64,000 nucleotides of DNA from Chryseobacterium capnotolerans (GTDB lineage: Bacteria > Bacteroidota > Bacteroidia > Flavobacteriales > Weeksellaceae): the NCBI RefSeq assembly GCF_021278965.1, contig NZ_CP065589.1, positions 4,593,001 through 4,657,000 of the forward strand, written 5' to 3'. Shown piece by piece: positions 29,682 through 39,287 of this stretch (its first letter is position 1; each line of letters starts with the position of its first letter). Position numbers and translations under genes: made by a program. The notes beneath the pieces are model-generated. The model searched no databases, was not told the DNA's origin, and was given only the letters and a program-made list of their open reading frames with translations.

Positions 29682-31211
29682 ATGAAAAAAATCACTTTAT
29701 TGATGTTTGGTTTTATCCAGGCATTGGTATTTTCCCAAACCCAGGATTTAACAACTTTAGCAGCAGGAGATCATGTAGGAATGAATGCCTTATTTGATGA
29801 TAAGGATAATCTTTACGGCTATGTTTCCCTATATTCTTACGGAAAATCCGGAGAAAAGGCAAAGAAGTTTGAATATGTTATCTTGGACAAAAATCTTAAT
29901 CCTGTCGCCAATAAAGAATTCGAAGGAGACATTACAGCAGCTTCCTATAGAGGATATGTAGACTTCAAAGGGCAAATCATTCTCAAACCTTCTATGATGG
30001 ATTATTCACTGGTAAAAAGCAGAGAAATATTCACACCTGTTTCCATGGTCATAGATCCAAAGACCAATACAATTACCAGGAAAATATATTATGATTATCA
30101 GGAAGATGGTACTTTTAAGGAGATCAATGAGCCTAAAAGCTGGAAAGCACAGCGTAAAGAAAGCCGTGATGAGAAAAAGGAAAAGGGTTATAATTATGTT
30201 TCAGCAGTTGGAGAATTGAAAGAAGGAGGCTATTTTGCTATAGAATTTAAGGATTATGGAAAGTATCAAAACAGCAATAATCTGATCCGTTTCGATCATA
30301 ACAAAAAGGAAGTCTGGAGATATCAATATAATACCGACGGAAGTAAAAAGATTTTCACCACATTATCAGTTCTTGAAAGAGATGAAAACTATATGTATTG
30401 TGTGATGAAGAAAGTACATGAAAAAGACAAAGCATTCAGCCTTCTGGTCATAGACATGAAAACAGGAAAAGAAGTATCCAACAAACCTATTACAGGGCTT
30501 TCTGATGATGCTATTGACAATATTGACTCGTTCTATTCTAACTACAGACAACTTGATAATGATAAAACGTTTGATGACAAAGTGGTTCTGCTGGGAAGAA
30601 ATTACAATAATTCTGATTTTGTAGGGTTTGCAAGAATGATGGTGGATAAATCAAACTTTACGACAGATACCAAAGTCATTAATTTCGATCCTAATATTGC
30701 TGCATTTTTACCCAAAGTTGATAAAAATGGTTTTGTAGAAAATGGTTATATGCTTCAAACCAAAGACATGTATTTTATGAATGACGGAAGCGTTGGGATT
30801 TTATCTGAAAAATATAAGCCGGCAGGCCAGTATACAGCACCTAAAACAACTGATCTTGTTTACATTTACACAGATAAAGACTTCAAAGTAAAAAATGTTC
30901 AGGTGTTTGAAAAAGAAAAATCAAAATGGGTAAATAGTGACTACCTGTTCTCACAATACCTTAACGGAGGTAAAGATGTGGTATTCTTCTATCGTGACTA
31001 TCAAAAGGATGAAGTTACGAAACAAAAAAGATGGAACCTCTTTATCAATACTATTATTGACGGAAAATTCAAACAAGAGATTATTCCTATTTCTGAAAAA
31101 GATAATTACACGGTCATTCCGTATGTAGGAAAAGAAGGTTATATCTTGCTACGTGAATATAATGAAAAAGAAAAATTCAATAAAATCCGTCTGGAAAAGT
31201 TGAACTATTAA
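29682..31211 (+). CDS. Secreted protein of unknown function
   Basis: A 509-residue protein with a Sec signal (MKKITLLMFGFIQALVFSQ). No family recognised. The mature sequence consists of repeating short beta-type segments such as LYGYVSLYSYGKSGEKAKKFEYVILDKNL and IRFDHNKKEVWRYQYNTDGSKK, which suggests a beta-propeller-like periplasmic or surface protein. No T9SS sorting domain at the C-terminus (ends FNKIRLEKLNY). Monocistronic. Confidence 0.7.
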   Translation: MKKITLLMFGFIQALVFSQTQDLTTLAAGDHVGMNALFDDKDNLYGYVSLYSYGKSGEKAKKFEYVILDKNLNPVANKEFEGDITAASYRGYVDFKGQIILKPSMMDYSLVKSREIFTPVSMVIDPKTNTITRKIYYDYQEDGTFKEINEPKSWKAQRKESRDEKKEKGYNYVSAVGELKEGGYFAIEFKDYGKYQNSNNLIRFDHNKKEVWRYQYNTDGSKKIFTTLSVLERDENYMYCVMKKVHEKDKAFSLLVIDMKTGKEVSNKPITGLSDDAIDNIDSFYSNYRQLDNDKTFDDKVVLLGRNYNNSDFVGFARMMVDKSNFTTDTKVINFDPNIAAFLPKVDKNGFVENGYMLQTKDMYFMNDGSVGILSEKYKPAGQYTAPKTTDLVYIYTDKDFKVKNVQVFEKEKSKWVNSDYLFSQYLNGGKDVVFFYRDYQKDEVTKQKRWNLFINTIIDGKFKQEIIPISEKDNYTVIPYVGKEGYILLREYNEKEKFNKIRLEKLNY

Positions 31212-31303
31212 TAAAAGATTGTTCTTCCCACATTATTTTTTACTTATATATTCCAAATGCTTATGTTGTAAAAATTATTTGAGCATTTGGCTAAAAATAA
31301 AAA

Positions 31304-31323
31304 CTATCTCCCATTTGAGATAG
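31304..31323. terminator. Hairpin between convergent genes
   Basis: CTATCTC (31304-31310) pairs with GAGATAG (31317-31323), with A-run before and CTTTT after. It separates the unknown secreted protein from the convergent M48 peptidase gene. Confidence 0.6.
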
Positions 31324-31381
31324 CTTTTGGTTTTGGAAATCTAAAGTATTGTAATGTTCAAGCATATATTAACTTATGATA

Positions 31382-32722
31382 CTATTTCGATGTTATAGCA
31401 AGTTCGGCACCCTGATAATAATCTGAAATATTTTTGACCTCATCCAGGCTTAGATTCCACATAAAGTTCAGGAATTGCTGATAACTTTCACTTTGATCCT
31501 TAGGTTCTACTCTATCCAGATATCGGTTCAGGTTATAGTTTTTCCTGGCCTCGTAAATTTTGGAGAAGCATTTTCCCAGCCACTCTTTATAGTACTTTTC
31601 CTCTTCTCCGTCCTGCAGGAATTGCATCGCTGCATAAATTCCCAATCCATAATCTTCAGAGTGGAAATAGTTGGGAAGGATCTCCATTCTTGCAGTTTTT
31701 TTCAAAGCCAGATATGCCTCGGATGGTTTTTCCGATTCTACAGAAGTATTAAGTTCAGGAAAAGTCTTTTTAAGCTTTTCTATCCTTTTTACCATTTCTG
31801 GGTGCGAGGCAACAGAATCCTTGTCCAGTTTCTCTTTGTAAAAGTTATAATTGTACAGAGAAAAATCTTCTTTCTTCATCCATTTATCATTAAAAGCCTG
31901 CTTGGGAAGATCAAAAAGTTTTTTATAGGTTTCCATTTTAAGTACTCTGGGTGAAATGGTATCGAATTTCTGGAGTTTTTGTAATCCGCTGACAAACTCA
32001 CTTTTCTTAAAGTCACTGTTTTTAAAAATAACGTATCCCAGAGAATCCGCCTGCATTTCAAACTTTCTCTTCTCTACTCCTTTTTTATAAATTCTGTTTT
32101 TAAGAATATCAAAAGCCTTTTCGTTACGTCCCTTACTGCGCTGATCTGTGGTTTCTTTGATATTTTGTACTGTAGATTTGTCTAGTTTATTCTGTTCTAC
32201 ACTATTCAGGATAGATTTCAGCGTATGTTCTTCTATCTTATGTCCTAATTCATGGGAAATTACCCCTGCTATCTGAGCTTCATTATCCATCCAGTTATAC
32301 AATCCCATATTGATCACAAAAGTTCCGTCTGCAAGACAGTATGCATTGGGTGTATTATCTCTTGCAATAAGAATTTTAAGATCCTTGGGAATTCTGGGAT
32401 TATTTTTTCTGAGCCTTTCTACTAAAGATTTAATGACAGCATCAAATTCAGATTTAAAAACAAAGTCTTTATTTTTTACCTGCTTTTCAAAATCAGTTCC
32501 GAATTCTTTATAAATTTTAGACATTTCGGAGCCTGTCCTTCCGGAATACTGGGATCTCAGCCCTTTCATCAAAGTTTCATTATTGGTGGTAAAATGTTTC
32601 AAAAAATCTTTCCGCTGAAGGTAGTCCGCGGTATCTATGGCTTTATAGGTCTGGGAAATTCCCGCTACTGAAAACAGGAAGTACATCAATACAATAAGTT
32701 TTCTGGTCATATTTTTCATCAC
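31382..32722 (-). CDS. M48-family zinc metallopeptidase, secreted
   Basis: A 446-residue envelope protease. Signal peptide residues 1-24 (ends AGISQ). Peptidase M48 domain with zinc motif HELGH at 157-161 (IAGVISHELGHKIEEH) and a downstream glutamate ligand in FEMQADSLGYVIFK. Preceding segment NAYCLADGTFVINMGLYNWMDNEAQ is typical of the M48B/BepA-like group. The C-terminal 180 residues are helical and unassigned. The role in outer-membrane protein quality control is inferred from BepA-like relatives. Confidence 0.88.
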   Translation of the reverse strand: MMKNMTRKLIVLMYFLFSVAGISQTYKAIDTADYLQRKDFLKHFTTNNETLMKGLRSQYSGRTGSEMSKIYKEFGTDFEKQVKNKDFVFKSEFDAVIKSLVERLRKNNPRIPKDLKILIARDNTPNAYCLADGTFVINMGLYNWMDNEAQIAGVISHELGHKIEEHTLKSILNSVEQNKLDKSTVQNIKETTDQRSKGRNEKAFDILKNRIYKKGVEKRKFEMQADSLGYVIFKNSDFKKSEFVSGLQKLQKFDTISPRVLKMETYKKLFDLPKQAFNDKWMKKEDFSLYNYNFYKEKLDKDSVASHPEMVKRIEKLKKTFPELNTSVESEKPSEAYLALKKTARMEILPNYFHSEDYGLGIYAAMQFLQDGEEEKYYKEWLGKCFSKIYEARKNYNLNRYLDRVEPKDQSESYQQFLNFMWNLSLDEVKNISDYYQGAELAITSK

Positions 32723-32807
32723 TTAAACAAAAATAATGTATTTGATGATTCATTTTTATTTTTTTTCCCAAATTATTTTAAATTTGTTAGAGACCGATTG
32801 ACGAAAA

Positions 32808-33941
32808 ATGAGAATACTAAAATACATGATAGGCGGAGCTGTAGCAGGTGCGGCAGCAGCTTACTTTTTGGGATATGAATATTTATTCAGTGGAATTTCC
32901 AAAACGTATCTTAAAGGAAGAGCAAGTGCCTATATTGATGATGGAGATTTATTTCCCAGTAATCCTATTGCTACAGAATCTCCCAAACGATGGGAAGAGG
33001 CCCCTGAATATAACACAAAAGAGCTACCGAAAGATTTAGTTGATAACTTAAAGCATTCCAAAGCAGCATCTTTTATAGTGATAAAGAATAGTAAAATTCT
33101 TCATGAACAATACTGGGATGGATACAATCAGCTCTCTCAGACCAATTCTTTTTCTATGGCAAAAGCAGTAACTGTAATGCTTTTGGGTAAAGCTTTGGAA
33201 GAAGGTCTCATCAACAACATTGATGAAAAGCTGTCTGATTTTTATGCTGAATTTAAAGAAAAGACTTTCGGGAATCAGGTTACGCTTAAAAATTTGGCTC
33301 AAATGGAATCTGGTCTCGACTGGGATGAAAGCTATAATAGTCCGTTTCTTCCCAATGCCAAAGCCTATTATGGAAAGAGTCTTGTAAAGGCTGTATTTTC
33401 AAGAAAATTCAAAGAGCAGCCGGGAACAAGGTTTGAATATCAGAGCGGCTCTACACAGCTCCTTGGTTTCGCCTTAAAAAAAGTCTTGAAACAACCATTG
33501 GCAAATTATCTTTCTGAAAAATTCTGGATTCCGATGGGAATGGAACAGAATGCAAAATGGAGCACTGATGATTATGGAATGGAAAAAACCTATTGCTGTA
33601 TCCATTCCAATGCAAGAGACTTTGCTAAACTTGGACTTCTATTTCTGAATGATGGTAAAGTTGGAGATCAGCAAATTCTTAACACAAATTTTATTGAGCA
33701 GATGAGAACGCCTACAGAAAAATCTGAAAATATTTATGGAATGGGGTTTTGGATCAATTATGACAACCCGATCAAACATTACTATTTTCTGGGACTTCAG
33801 GGACAATATATCATTATGGTTCCGGAACATGATATGGTCATAGTAAAAACCGGAAGCTATCCTAATAATCCTAAAAATGACAGGGGAAGACCGGATCAGG
33901 TGAAGTTCCTTGTTAATGAAACCGTACAATTATTCCAATAA
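32808..33941 (+). CDS. Serine hydrolase, beta-lactamase class C family
   Basis: A 377-residue penicillin-binding-like hydrolase. The N-terminal hydrophobic stretch (MIGGAVAGAAAAYFLGYEYLF) acts as signal or membrane anchor. The nucleophile motif SMAK is at 116-119, YQSGSTQLLGF supplies the tyrosine motif, and a C-terminal segment GMGFWINYDN precedes the third box. Sequence style is that of the EstB/6-aminohexanoate-hydrolase-like branch rather than true beta-lactamases. Its stop is 5 nt before the next gene, so the two are cotranscribed. Confidence 0.85.
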   Translation: MRILKYMIGGAVAGAAAAYFLGYEYLFSGISKTYLKGRASAYIDDGDLFPSNPIATESPKRWEEAPEYNTKELPKDLVDNLKHSKAASFIVIKNSKILHEQYWDGYNQLSQTNSFSMAKAVTVMLLGKALEEGLINNIDEKLSDFYAEFKEKTFGNQVTLKNLAQMESGLDWDESYNSPFLPNAKAYYGKSLVKAVFSRKFKEQPGTRFEYQSGSTQLLGFALKKVLKQPLANYLSEKFWIPMGMEQNAKWSTDDYGMEKTYCCIHSNARDFAKLGLLFLNDGKVGDQQILNTNFIEQMRTPTEKSENIYGMGFWINYDNPIKHYYFLGLQGQYIIMVPEHDMVIVKTGSYPNNPKNDRGRPDQVKFLVNETVQLFQ

Positions 33942-33945
33942 AAAC

Positions 33946-34557
33946 ATGGAAAAATACAGCTCAAAAATAGACGCTTATATCGAAAAATCTCAGGATTTTG
34001 CAAAGCCGATTCTGAATTATATACGTGAGATCGTTCATGAACACTGCCCAGACGCAGAAGAAACCATGAAGTGGAGTTTTCCGCATTTTATCTACAAGGG
34101 TAAAAACCTTTGTGCTATGGCTTCCTTCAAGCAACACTGTACCTTCGGGTTCTGGCTGGAAAAAGAAATGAAAACCATGCAGGAAATTACTCAGGATATT
34201 GAGAAGAGTTCTATGTTTAGCTTAGGTAGAATCACTAAAATTGAAGATCTTCCTTCAAAACTTCAACTGAAAAAAGCGATTAAAGAAGCCATGGAACTTA
34301 CGGATATGGGAATTACCATGAAAAAAACAGCTCCATCCAAAACAGAAGTGGAAATTCCTGATTATTTTTTATCTGCACTCAAAGCTCAGCCAAAAGCATT
34401 GTCCATTTTTGAAGAAGCCTCACCATCGTTCAGAAAAGAATACATCACATGGATTGTAGATGCGAAAACAGAATCTACCCGGAATAAAAGAATGGAACAG
34501 GCTTTGGATTGGATTGCAGAAGGAAAAGGGAGAAACTGGAAGTATGAAAGGAAATAA
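33946..34557 (+). CDS. YdeI/DUF1801-type protein
   Basis: A 203-residue cytoplasmic protein. The N-terminal DUF1801-like domain (IREIVHEHCPDAEETMKWSFPHFIYKGKNLCAMASFKQHCTFGFW) is followed by a C-terminal YdeI-type helical tail (FEEASPSFRKEYITWIVDAKTESTRNKRMEQALDWIAEGK), the arrangement of YdeI family proteins linked to tolerance of cationic peptides in some bacteria. Start chosen at 33946, 5 nt after the previous stop; the earlier in-frame ATG overlaps the hydrolase gene. Confidence 0.85.
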   Translation: MEKYSSKIDAYIEKSQDFAKPILNYIREIVHEHCPDAEETMKWSFPHFIYKGKNLCAMASFKQHCTFGFWLEKEMKTMQEITQDIEKSSMFSLGRITKIEDLPSKLQLKKAIKEAMELTDMGITMKKTAPSKTEVEIPDYFLSALKAQPKALSIFEEASPSFRKEYITWIVDAKTESTRNKRMEQALDWIAEGKGRNWKYERK

Positions 34558-34594
34558 AAGTTTCTGATACTCAAAATTTATATTAACATCAAAT

Positions 34595-34622
34595 AAAAGA
34601 TCCCCCAAATGGAGGATCTTTA
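34595..34622. terminator. Bidirectional terminator
   Basis: AAAGATCC (34596-34603) pairs with GGATCTTT (34614-34621) between the convergent YdeI-like gene and the secreted protein gene; T-rich on both exits. Confidence 0.75.
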
Positions 34623-34643
34623 TTGATTTGAATAGTGGTAATA

Positions 34644-35276
34644 TTATTTACTCTGTTCAAGTTTTACCTCTTTCGGGAGATCAAAAAAAGAATCGGGGAC
34701 CTCTTTATTATCGATCTTGGTTGCAATACTTACCATTTTAAATTGTTGATTTTCAACAATAATTCTTAATGGAAAAGCTTTTGCTTTGGAAATATAGTCA
34801 TACCAATTACCGAATTTATGATTCTTGAAAAGATCCGGATCTACACGAAGGGAGGAATTGAAATAATATTTCTGAATTCCGTTTTTACATATTAAGATCA
34901 CTTCATCACATGTTCTACCAAGTATTGTAGCAGCATTTTTATTGACTTCCGCTTTCAATACCTCATCTCCCTGTACGCTGCAATCATTCCAGTATACAGT
35001 TTCTGAGTTTCCCATCTTGTTGTAAAGCTTATTTTCTTTATTGATATACAATTGCCAAAGAATAAGTTTTCCATTGGAAATAGATTTGTAATTTCCATTT
35101 TGGGTAAAGTAATTCTGAGTGGTCCCCAGCATTATATTCAGCTGGTTATTACTAAGCTGTGCCACTTTACTTTCATAAGTATTGGAATACACTATTTCTC
35201 CTTTGAAATTTTGTGAGTATAAAATTCCTGACAAACATATCAGCAAGATTCTCAATATATTTTTCATACTATTCAT
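34644..35276 (-). CDS. Secreted protein, GLPGLI/DUF4412-like
   Basis: A 210-residue exported protein with signal peptide MKNILRILLICLSGILYSQ. Beta-rich sequence (FKGEIVYSNTYESK, YFTQNGNYKSISNGK, ILGRTCDEVILICKNGIQKYYF, PLRIIVENQQFKMVSIATKI) resembles GLPGLI or DUF4412-like flavobacterial proteins; the precise family is uncertain. Its start overlaps the upstream stop as TAATG, so translation is coupled to the small membrane protein; an alternative start is 9 nt downstream. Last gene of the RHS operon, so it may be a partner of the RHS proteins. Confidence 0.65.
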   Translation of the reverse strand: MNSMKNILRILLICLSGILYSQNFKGEIVYSNTYESKVAQLSNNQLNIMLGTTQNYFTQNGNYKSISNGKLILWQLYINKENKLYNKMGNSETVYWNDCSVQGDEVLKAEVNKNAATILGRTCDEVILICKNGIQKYYFNSSLRVDPDLFKNHKFGNWYDYISKAKAFPLRIIVENQQFKMVSIATKIDNKEVPDSFFDLPKEVKLEQSK

Positions 35277-35599
35277 TAAAACTGATCATTAAACTGGGTT
35301 ATCATTAATTCAGGTTTGGTTTTTGAGTACTTTACCTTAACTGTATCTCCCACTTTAAAATTTTCAGACTCAGAAAAACCATCTGATTCAATATATTCGG
35401 TTCCATTAACAGTATATTTTACCCAGACGTTATTCCCTTTGTATGTAGATTTTTTTGTTACTATTCCATTGGTAATTTCATAGTCTTGGTTCACATAGTC
35501 AATATCTTCCAATACATTCTTTCGGATTGTAGTTGCTATAAAATATATTCCTAACATTAAGACTGCTATAGTAGCAAAAACTTTTAATTTATCTTTCAT
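35276..35599 (-). CDS. Small single-pass membrane protein downstream of the RHS gene
   Basis: A 107-residue protein with one N-terminal transmembrane helix (VFATIAVLMLGIYFIATTI) and an extracytoplasmic beta-rich domain (IVTKKSTYKGNNVWVKYTVNGTEYI, FKVGDTVKVKYSKTKPELM), similar in layout to DUF3592-type proteins. I chose the ATG at 35599, 4 nt after the RHS stop. An upstream ATG at 35614 lies inside the RHS gene. Tight coupling directly behind an RHS C-terminus is the classic place of an immunity gene, so it is a candidate; there is no family-level proof. Confidence 0.6.
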   Translation of the reverse strand: MKDKLKVFATIAVLMLGIYFIATTIRKNVLEDIDYVNQDYEITNGIVTKKSTYKGNNVWVKYTVNGTEYIESDGFSESENFKVGDTVKVKYSKTKPELMITQFNDQF

Positions 35600-35603
35600 A
35601 TTA

Positions 35604-38600
35604 TTAAAACCCAAACCATGATTTTATTTTATCTCCTAACGATCCCTGAATGGCTTTATTGACAACCTCTCCATTTTTCACTACAGTTTTCGTTATTTTG
35701 GCAGCAACAGCATTTTTTCTTGCTACTTGAGCTACAGCCTTTGATTTCGCTAATTTAGAGGTAGCTAACGTTGCGTTTACTCCATACATATTCCTTCCTC
35801 CATTGGTTAATCTATTAAAATTATTGGTAGCCAGCGTTACATTTCTTAAGGCCTTTGTTTCTGCTACAGTAGCTTTTGCTAAAAACTTACCTGATACTTT
35901 ATTTAACTGTTTCGCTGCAGCCCCACCTGCTTTTCCAGCTGCAACATCCATTAAACCGTCAGCCCAAGCTTTACTACCAGACTTTTTACCATTGAAAATA
36001 TTCTGATTTCCTTCATTTCCGGAATAATCTACAGCTGCTTTAGCGACCACTGAACCTGCCTCTACAAGAAATTTGGCTCCAACACCAAGGCCTGCTCCGG
36101 CTAATGCTCCTTTACCAGTTTCTATAGCAACATCAGCCCAGTCTACTTCTTTGAATGATTTTCCTGACAAAAGCTGGCCTCCTAATTCCAGACCACCCCC
36201 AATCAAAGCTCCTCCTAGTGCAGTTAGACAGTTGGGACATCTTCCATCCGGATCATCATATCTGATCGGATCATTATATCCATAAGCGTATGGGTTTAGG
36301 TTCTTTACATTAAATACTCCGCCCCCATTAGCAAGAAGTATTCCTGCAGAGATATCATCGTCGTCATCATCATCTGCTTCATTTGGATTAAAGGTAAAAT
36401 CAAGGTCTTTGATCAGTGGATCTGATGTAGTCCATCTACCAACATCAGGCATATAATGACGCCATCCGTAGTCATACATTCCTGTTTCCTGAAGCTCTTT
36501 TCTGTTATATTTATAGTTTTTATAACTTCCTGCACCAAAATAAGATCCTCCTGTTTTTAAATGATTCATTCCAAAAGGATAGTAATCATTGGCATCAGTG
36601 ATTTCAAAAGCCCCATTCTGGTTATTTCTACTGAAACTTACCCTTACATTACCCAAATGGTCTTTGTACTGGTAAATATATGATTTTTTCTGATAATCAT
36701 AGAATCCTTCGGTTGTTGCAAAGAATTGGAGCTCTGGATTATGAGGGTTTTTAACAATTGGATCAATCGGTGGAGGATCCAGATCAATTGGTGGTATTTT
36801 TTTGAACGCTTCCATCTCAAGAGCGACCTGAGATTCCGAAGATATTTTAGAAAACATATCAGTACTACCTCCGCCGCCATTATTTGAAGCGGTTTTATTT
36901 AAATACTGGAATCCGTCAAGATAGTCTGTAATCTCTTTAGTCCAGGTTGTATTGGTAATTCCTATGCTTGTGAAGGTATTCTCTTTACGAACCTTTACCC
37001 CATCAGATCGGAACTTATTGTTAATCTCTGTCGTGATTTGCCCGCTGCCTATTACCAATGAATTCTGTAAATTTAAATGATTGTAGCCAATACCTGTGAT
37101 CTGTTTATCCAGCATATTTTTCATATTCCCATTCAGATCATATTCAATAACAGATCCTACAGTACCTTCATACCCGGATTTATTTTTACTGAGATCTTTC
37201 ATTTTTACAGCATGGTTTCCTACATTGGTATATTCGATATTATCAATTACAGTAGCTGTTGTATTCCCATTTTCCATCACAGATGTTCTGTAAAGGTTGG
37301 TAATATTTCCGTTTAAGTCATAGTCGATAGATTCTGTATGCTCTCTGGAATACGGGTTATTGGGATTTTGATAATATCCTGCTGTCACCCTATTTAAGCC
37401 ATCATAAACATATCCATATCTTTTAGGCTCCATGGGAGGGTTTGCTCCTATTGATTCCACAGCTCTCCAATCTACCTCTGCTATATTTCCGTTATATCTA
37501 GCCTGCACATCTTTTCCTGCAAATAAAACAGGGTCTGGCTTTGTGATCCCATTCTTCTGGTTATATTTAATTTTATATGCAAATAGTTTTCCACCCAAGT
37601 CAGGAATTCCCATTTGATCTTTGTTAACATCTGTCAACCAGCCTTTAACATTGTAAGCATAATCAATACTTTGTAGATTGTTTCCTACCTTTTTGGTTGC
37701 TAACTGAGCAAACTCATTATAAATATTCTCTGCCAATAACTGTTCCGGCCAATAATCTACCTGATGATAATGTTTTAACAATCTATTCTGGTTATCATAT
37801 TCAAAGCGTTCTTTCACATTAACCTCTGGTTCAGTGGTTCTTCTGAAATGTTTTGTTTGTGTACTCAGAGTAACTCCGGAAAAGTCCAGGTCCGTTTCTA
37901 TTCTGGTATATCCCCCCAAATAGTTAATGGAATGGGATCCAATCACTCTTGCTTTATCATCATAAAGAGTGTAATTCTTCGTCCAGTTATCATCTTCAAC
38001 ATTCTTCAACAAAGTTGCTACAGGTAATCCTTTGGTGCTTCTACCATCTGCATTAGGAACCTCTGTAAGCACTGTTTTTCCCGGAATAGTAAGATCAGGA
38101 TTAAAATTATATGGCGGATAGCTGTCATAATAATTAACACTTAGTAGAGTAGGAATTTGCCCAGCAAAATTATTATCTGTATAATAAACAGTCATTCCAT
38201 TTCGGGTAAATCCGGTTGAATTTCTGCTTTCGATGATCAATAGATCCTTTATTTCATTTTGTCTGGCAGCCCTTTCTCCTCCGGTTAAATAGCCTGTATA
38301 CACTACTCTTCCCAACTTATCATACTTAGAGATCACCCATTTATTTTGAGTCCTCAAATTGGCATCCTGGGATAAGATCAGTCTGTCTGATTTATCATAT
38401 ACCATATACTCCCAGTCTTTTCCCGGAAGCTTTTTTTCTACCATAAGGTTTCCACCATCATACCGATATTCGTAAGCCAGATTGTCCTGATCTGCAGGCG
38501 TCCAGCTCTGAATTTTAGATAACATAGGAGGGACTACAAAAGCTAGCTGATTATATTCGTTATAAATATAATAGGTATCTGCATTTTCTGAGGCACTTAC

Positions 38601-39278
38601 TACATTTCTTATCAGAATAACCTGCCCTTTACCGTTTTTAAACTCAATGGTCTTGTTTCCATCTTCATCGGTAACCGTGTTCTTATATAACTGATTAGCT
38701 CCATAGACACCAGCATTAGACGGAATACTTTTAGTAGCTCCTCCTACCCAGCTCGTAGAAGTAGTAAATTTCTTTACTGCATCGGCTACTGTATTGGCTT
38801 CATTATCATATTTTATTGGTTTTCCCATCCAATCAGTCCCTATCTGGATCTGCTGCTGAAGCCTGTCTAGCGGAGAGCTTTCCAATATTTTTTCTGAAAA
38901 TGCCCTCTCGTTCGTATAAAGGTTTTGTGGATCTCCTACCGGAAACGGAACTAATCCTGAATTCTGGGTATAGATAAGTCCATCTTGTGTTCCTGATTGA
39001 GGTACAGGAAGATATTCTCTTGTTTGTCTTCCAAATCCATCATAGATAACCGGGATCACAACATCTCTTCCTTGTGGAGTTATTTTTACATTTACAATTT
39101 GTTTTAATTTTCCTAATCCATCATAATACTCAACTTTACGCATTTGCTTTGCATTAGGCTGGGTGGTGGTTACGGGTTCAAGATAAGTACGGGCCTGTAC
39201 ATAATTCTCGAGGTTTGATTGCGATTTTAAAGTACTTATAGAAAGCACTAAACCGATTGGGATTATTATTTTTTTCAT
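35604..39278 (-). CDS. RHS repeat-associated core protein with DUF6443-like N-terminus and variable C-terminal domain
   Basis: A 1224-residue secreted protein. Signal peptide MKKIIIPIGLVLSISTLKSQ. A DUF6443-like N-terminal domain (MRKVEYYDGLGKLKQIVNVKITPQGRDVV) precedes many YD repeats (for example YDKSDRLILSQD and YDYGWRHYMPD). The RHS core region (DYYPFGMNH, YKYNRKELQETGMYDYGWRHYMPDVGRW, NPYAYGYNDPIRYDDPDG) ends near residue 1000. The final 200 residues have a different, alanine- and glycine-rich composition (GALAGAGLGVGAKFLVEAG, AKSKAVAQVARKNAVAAKI). In polymorphic toxins that position carries the toxin; no catalytic motif is visible here. Starts 9 nt after the upstream RHS-like gene. Confidence 0.88.
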   Translation of the reverse strand: MKKIIIPIGLVLSISTLKSQSNLENYVQARTYLEPVTTTQPNAKQMRKVEYYDGLGKLKQIVNVKITPQGRDVVIPVIYDGFGRQTREYLPVPQSGTQDGLIYTQNSGLVPFPVGDPQNLYTNERAFSEKILESSPLDRLQQQIQIGTDWMGKPIKYDNEANTVADAVKKFTTSTSWVGGATKSIPSNAGVYGANQLYKNTVTDEDGNKTIEFKNGKGQVILIRNVVSASENADTYYIYNEYNQLAFVVPPMLSKIQSWTPADQDNLAYEYRYDGGNLMVEKKLPGKDWEYMVYDKSDRLILSQDANLRTQNKWVISKYDKLGRVVYTGYLTGGERAARQNEIKDLLIIESRNSTGFTRNGMTVYYTDNNFAGQIPTLLSVNYYDSYPPYNFNPDLTIPGKTVLTEVPNADGRSTKGLPVATLLKNVEDDNWTKNYTLYDDKARVIGSHSINYLGGYTRIETDLDFSGVTLSTQTKHFRRTTEPEVNVKERFEYDNQNRLLKHYHQVDYWPEQLLAENIYNEFAQLATKKVGNNLQSIDYAYNVKGWLTDVNKDQMGIPDLGGKLFAYKIKYNQKNGITKPDPVLFAGKDVQARYNGNIAEVDWRAVESIGANPPMEPKRYGYVYDGLNRVTAGYYQNPNNPYSREHTESIDYDLNGNITNLYRTSVMENGNTTATVIDNIEYTNVGNHAVKMKDLSKNKSGYEGTVGSVIEYDLNGNMKNMLDKQITGIGYNHLNLQNSLVIGSGQITTEINNKFRSDGVKVRKENTFTSIGITNTTWTKEITDYLDGFQYLNKTASNNGGGGSTDMFSKISSESQVALEMEAFKKIPPIDLDPPPIDPIVKNPHNPELQFFATTEGFYDYQKKSYIYQYKDHLGNVRVSFSRNNQNGAFEITDANDYYPFGMNHLKTGGSYFGAGSYKNYKYNRKELQETGMYDYGWRHYMPDVGRWTTSDPLIKDLDFTFNPNEADDDDDDDISAGILLANGGGVFNVKNLNPYAYGYNDPIRYDDPDGRCPNCLTALGGALIGGGLELGGQLLSGKSFKEVDWADVAIETGKGALAGAGLGVGAKFLVEAGSVVAKAAVDYSGNEGNQNIFNGKKSGSKAWADGLMDVAAGKAGGAAAKQLNKVSGKFLAKATVAETKALRNVTLATNNFNRLTNGGRNMYGVNATLATSKLAKSKAVAQVARKNAVAAKITKTVVKNGEVVNKAIQGSLGDKIKSWFGF

Positions 39279-39287
39279 GGCTAGTTT